DNA from: Marinobacter profundi
Lineage (GTDB): Bacteria > Pseudomonadota > Gammaproteobacteria > Pseudomonadales > Oleiphilaceae
Length of the DNA stretch: 64,000 bases
Direction of reading: 5' to 3'
Assembly (NCBI RefSeq): GCF_002744715.1
Contig: NZ_KZ319376.1
Span: 34,997-98,996 of the forward strand
The notes below the pieces were generated by a model. That model did no database searches. It was given only the letters and a program-made list of their open reading frames with translations, and had not been told where the DNA came from. Positions 63,803 to 64,000 of this stretch are shown here, in pieces (position 1 is the stretch's first letter; the number at the start of each line of letters is the position of its first letter). A program made the translations under genes and the position numbers.

Positions 63803-63879
63803 TCCTAACGCCAGCGCACAACGGCGCCCTTGGAATGGAGGCGCGGCCGCAGGCCGCGTATTGATGCGCCTTGTTAAAT
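63803..63879 (-). other. attC site after the truncated membrane-protein cassette
   Basis: This 77-bp site runs on the minus strand from ATTTAAC (63879-63873) to GTTAGGA (63809-63803). Arms GCGCATCAA and TTGTGCGC pair with one extra T on the left, again giving minus-strand polarity. A GCGGCC-TGC-GGCCGC stem lies in the middle. Confidence 0.9.
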
Positions 63880-64000
63880 TTGGTTGCGGCCGACGACACG
63901 GATTACCCCTGCAGCAATGAGCGCCACGATGGCGATAATGTCTGCGATGACGACCTTGCGAACGGACTCATTGTACCCGCCAACTGACCACGCAATCGCG
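63874..64000 (-). CDS. Cassette protein, C-terminal 41 residues of a small membrane protein (partial)
   Basis: A minus-strand frame is open to the window end and stops at 63874-63876 inside the attC core, exactly like its neighbours. It reads AIAWSVGGYNESVRKV, then a membrane helix (VIADIIAIVALIAAGVIRVV) and ends GRNQI. The N-terminus lies beyond 64000. Function is unknown. Confidence 0.7.
   Translation of the reverse strand, partial: AIAWSVGGYNESVRKVVIADIIAIVALIAAGVIRVVGRNQI

Larger units (their letters stand above)
60048..64000 (-). mobile_element. Integron gene-cassette array, distal part, minus-strand polarity
   Basis: Four clear attC sites and one degenerate site delimit cassettes. For each complete cassette the first and last core heptamers are complementary: GTTAGGA/TCCTAAC, GTTAGGC/GCCTAAC, GTTATGC/GCATAAC and GTTAAA/TTTAAC. 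In three sites the extra unpaired base lies in the left arm when read on the minus strand, which sets polarity. Minus-strand genes then each precede their attC, as in standard cassettes. No integrase or attI is in the window; both would be to the right. GC content is clearly lower than in the rest of the window. Confidence 0.9.

Noticed and set aside
60740..63879. Plus-strand polarity for the integron array, based on ccdAB direction
   Set aside because: The extra unpaired base in three attC sites and the position of stop codons of four other genes both give minus-strand polarity; ccdAB is simply inverted.

Overview
The window is GC-rich, double-stranded-coding bacterial chromosome with short gaps and many overlapping or convergent gene ends. 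Housekeeping genes (thiI, ppnN, tmcA, trmJ, acnA, cysK, trxC), an RND efflux operon and a class GN sortase locus with its dedicated two-component pair point to a marine or halophilic gammaproteobacterium. Marinobacter and its relatives are a reasonable guess, but nothing here fixes the genus. No rRNA, tRNA or CRISPR array was seen.

Layout. 0.1-2.9 kb: a large nested hairpin, then divergent succinate-semialdehyde dehydrogenase and acetylpolyamine amidohydrolase genes. 2.9-17 kb: thiI, ppnN, a cytochrome c, an acyl-CoA hydratase/hydrolase, an ankyrin lipoprotein, tmcA, a UvrD-like helicase, an OmpA-type porin, a methyltransferase and trmJ. 16.8-21.9 kb: a TetR regulator divergent from an RND efflux operon, with an AcrR-like operator between them. 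21.9-31.7 kb: amino-acid oxidoreductase, PPK2, TatD, Na/Pi cotransporter, a coupled pair of substrate-binding lipoprotein and PhnD-PAS-GGDEF sensor, LysO, and small unknowns. 31.9-41.2 kb: aconitase, ABC exporter, a zinc-finger membrane protein, rhomboid protease, a signal-less OmpA domain protein and small membrane proteins. 41.3-47.7 kb: acyltransferase, then sortase, sortase target and its response regulator/kinase, arranged divergently around a dyad. 47.8-59.7 kb: DUF3422, DUF815 ATPase, trxC, cysK, an outer-membrane barrel, a purple-acid-phosphatase-like secreted protein, a glycerophosphodiesterase, a second semialdehyde dehydrogenase, an SDR and a DUF465 protein.

59.7-64 kb is different. 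Base composition falls sharply and the DNA resolves into integron gene cassettes. Four attC sites of 72-93 bp are clear and a fifth is degenerate. Each full cassette begins and ends with complementary core heptamers. The position of the extra unpaired base in three attC sites, and the stop codons that lie in the core sites, put the array polarity on the minus strand. The integrase and attI, if present, should therefore lie to the right of position 64000. From distal to proximal the cassettes carry a reversed ccdAB toxin-antitoxin pair with its own promoter, a membrane-anchored helical protein, an OLD-family ATPase/TOPRIM nuclease, a zinc-ribbon protein and a small membrane protein cut by the window end. 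A frameshifted XRE regulator sits at the chromosomal junction. This array, and above all the OLD nuclease with its uncharacterised neighbours, is the best candidate for an undescribed (possibly anti-phage) function.
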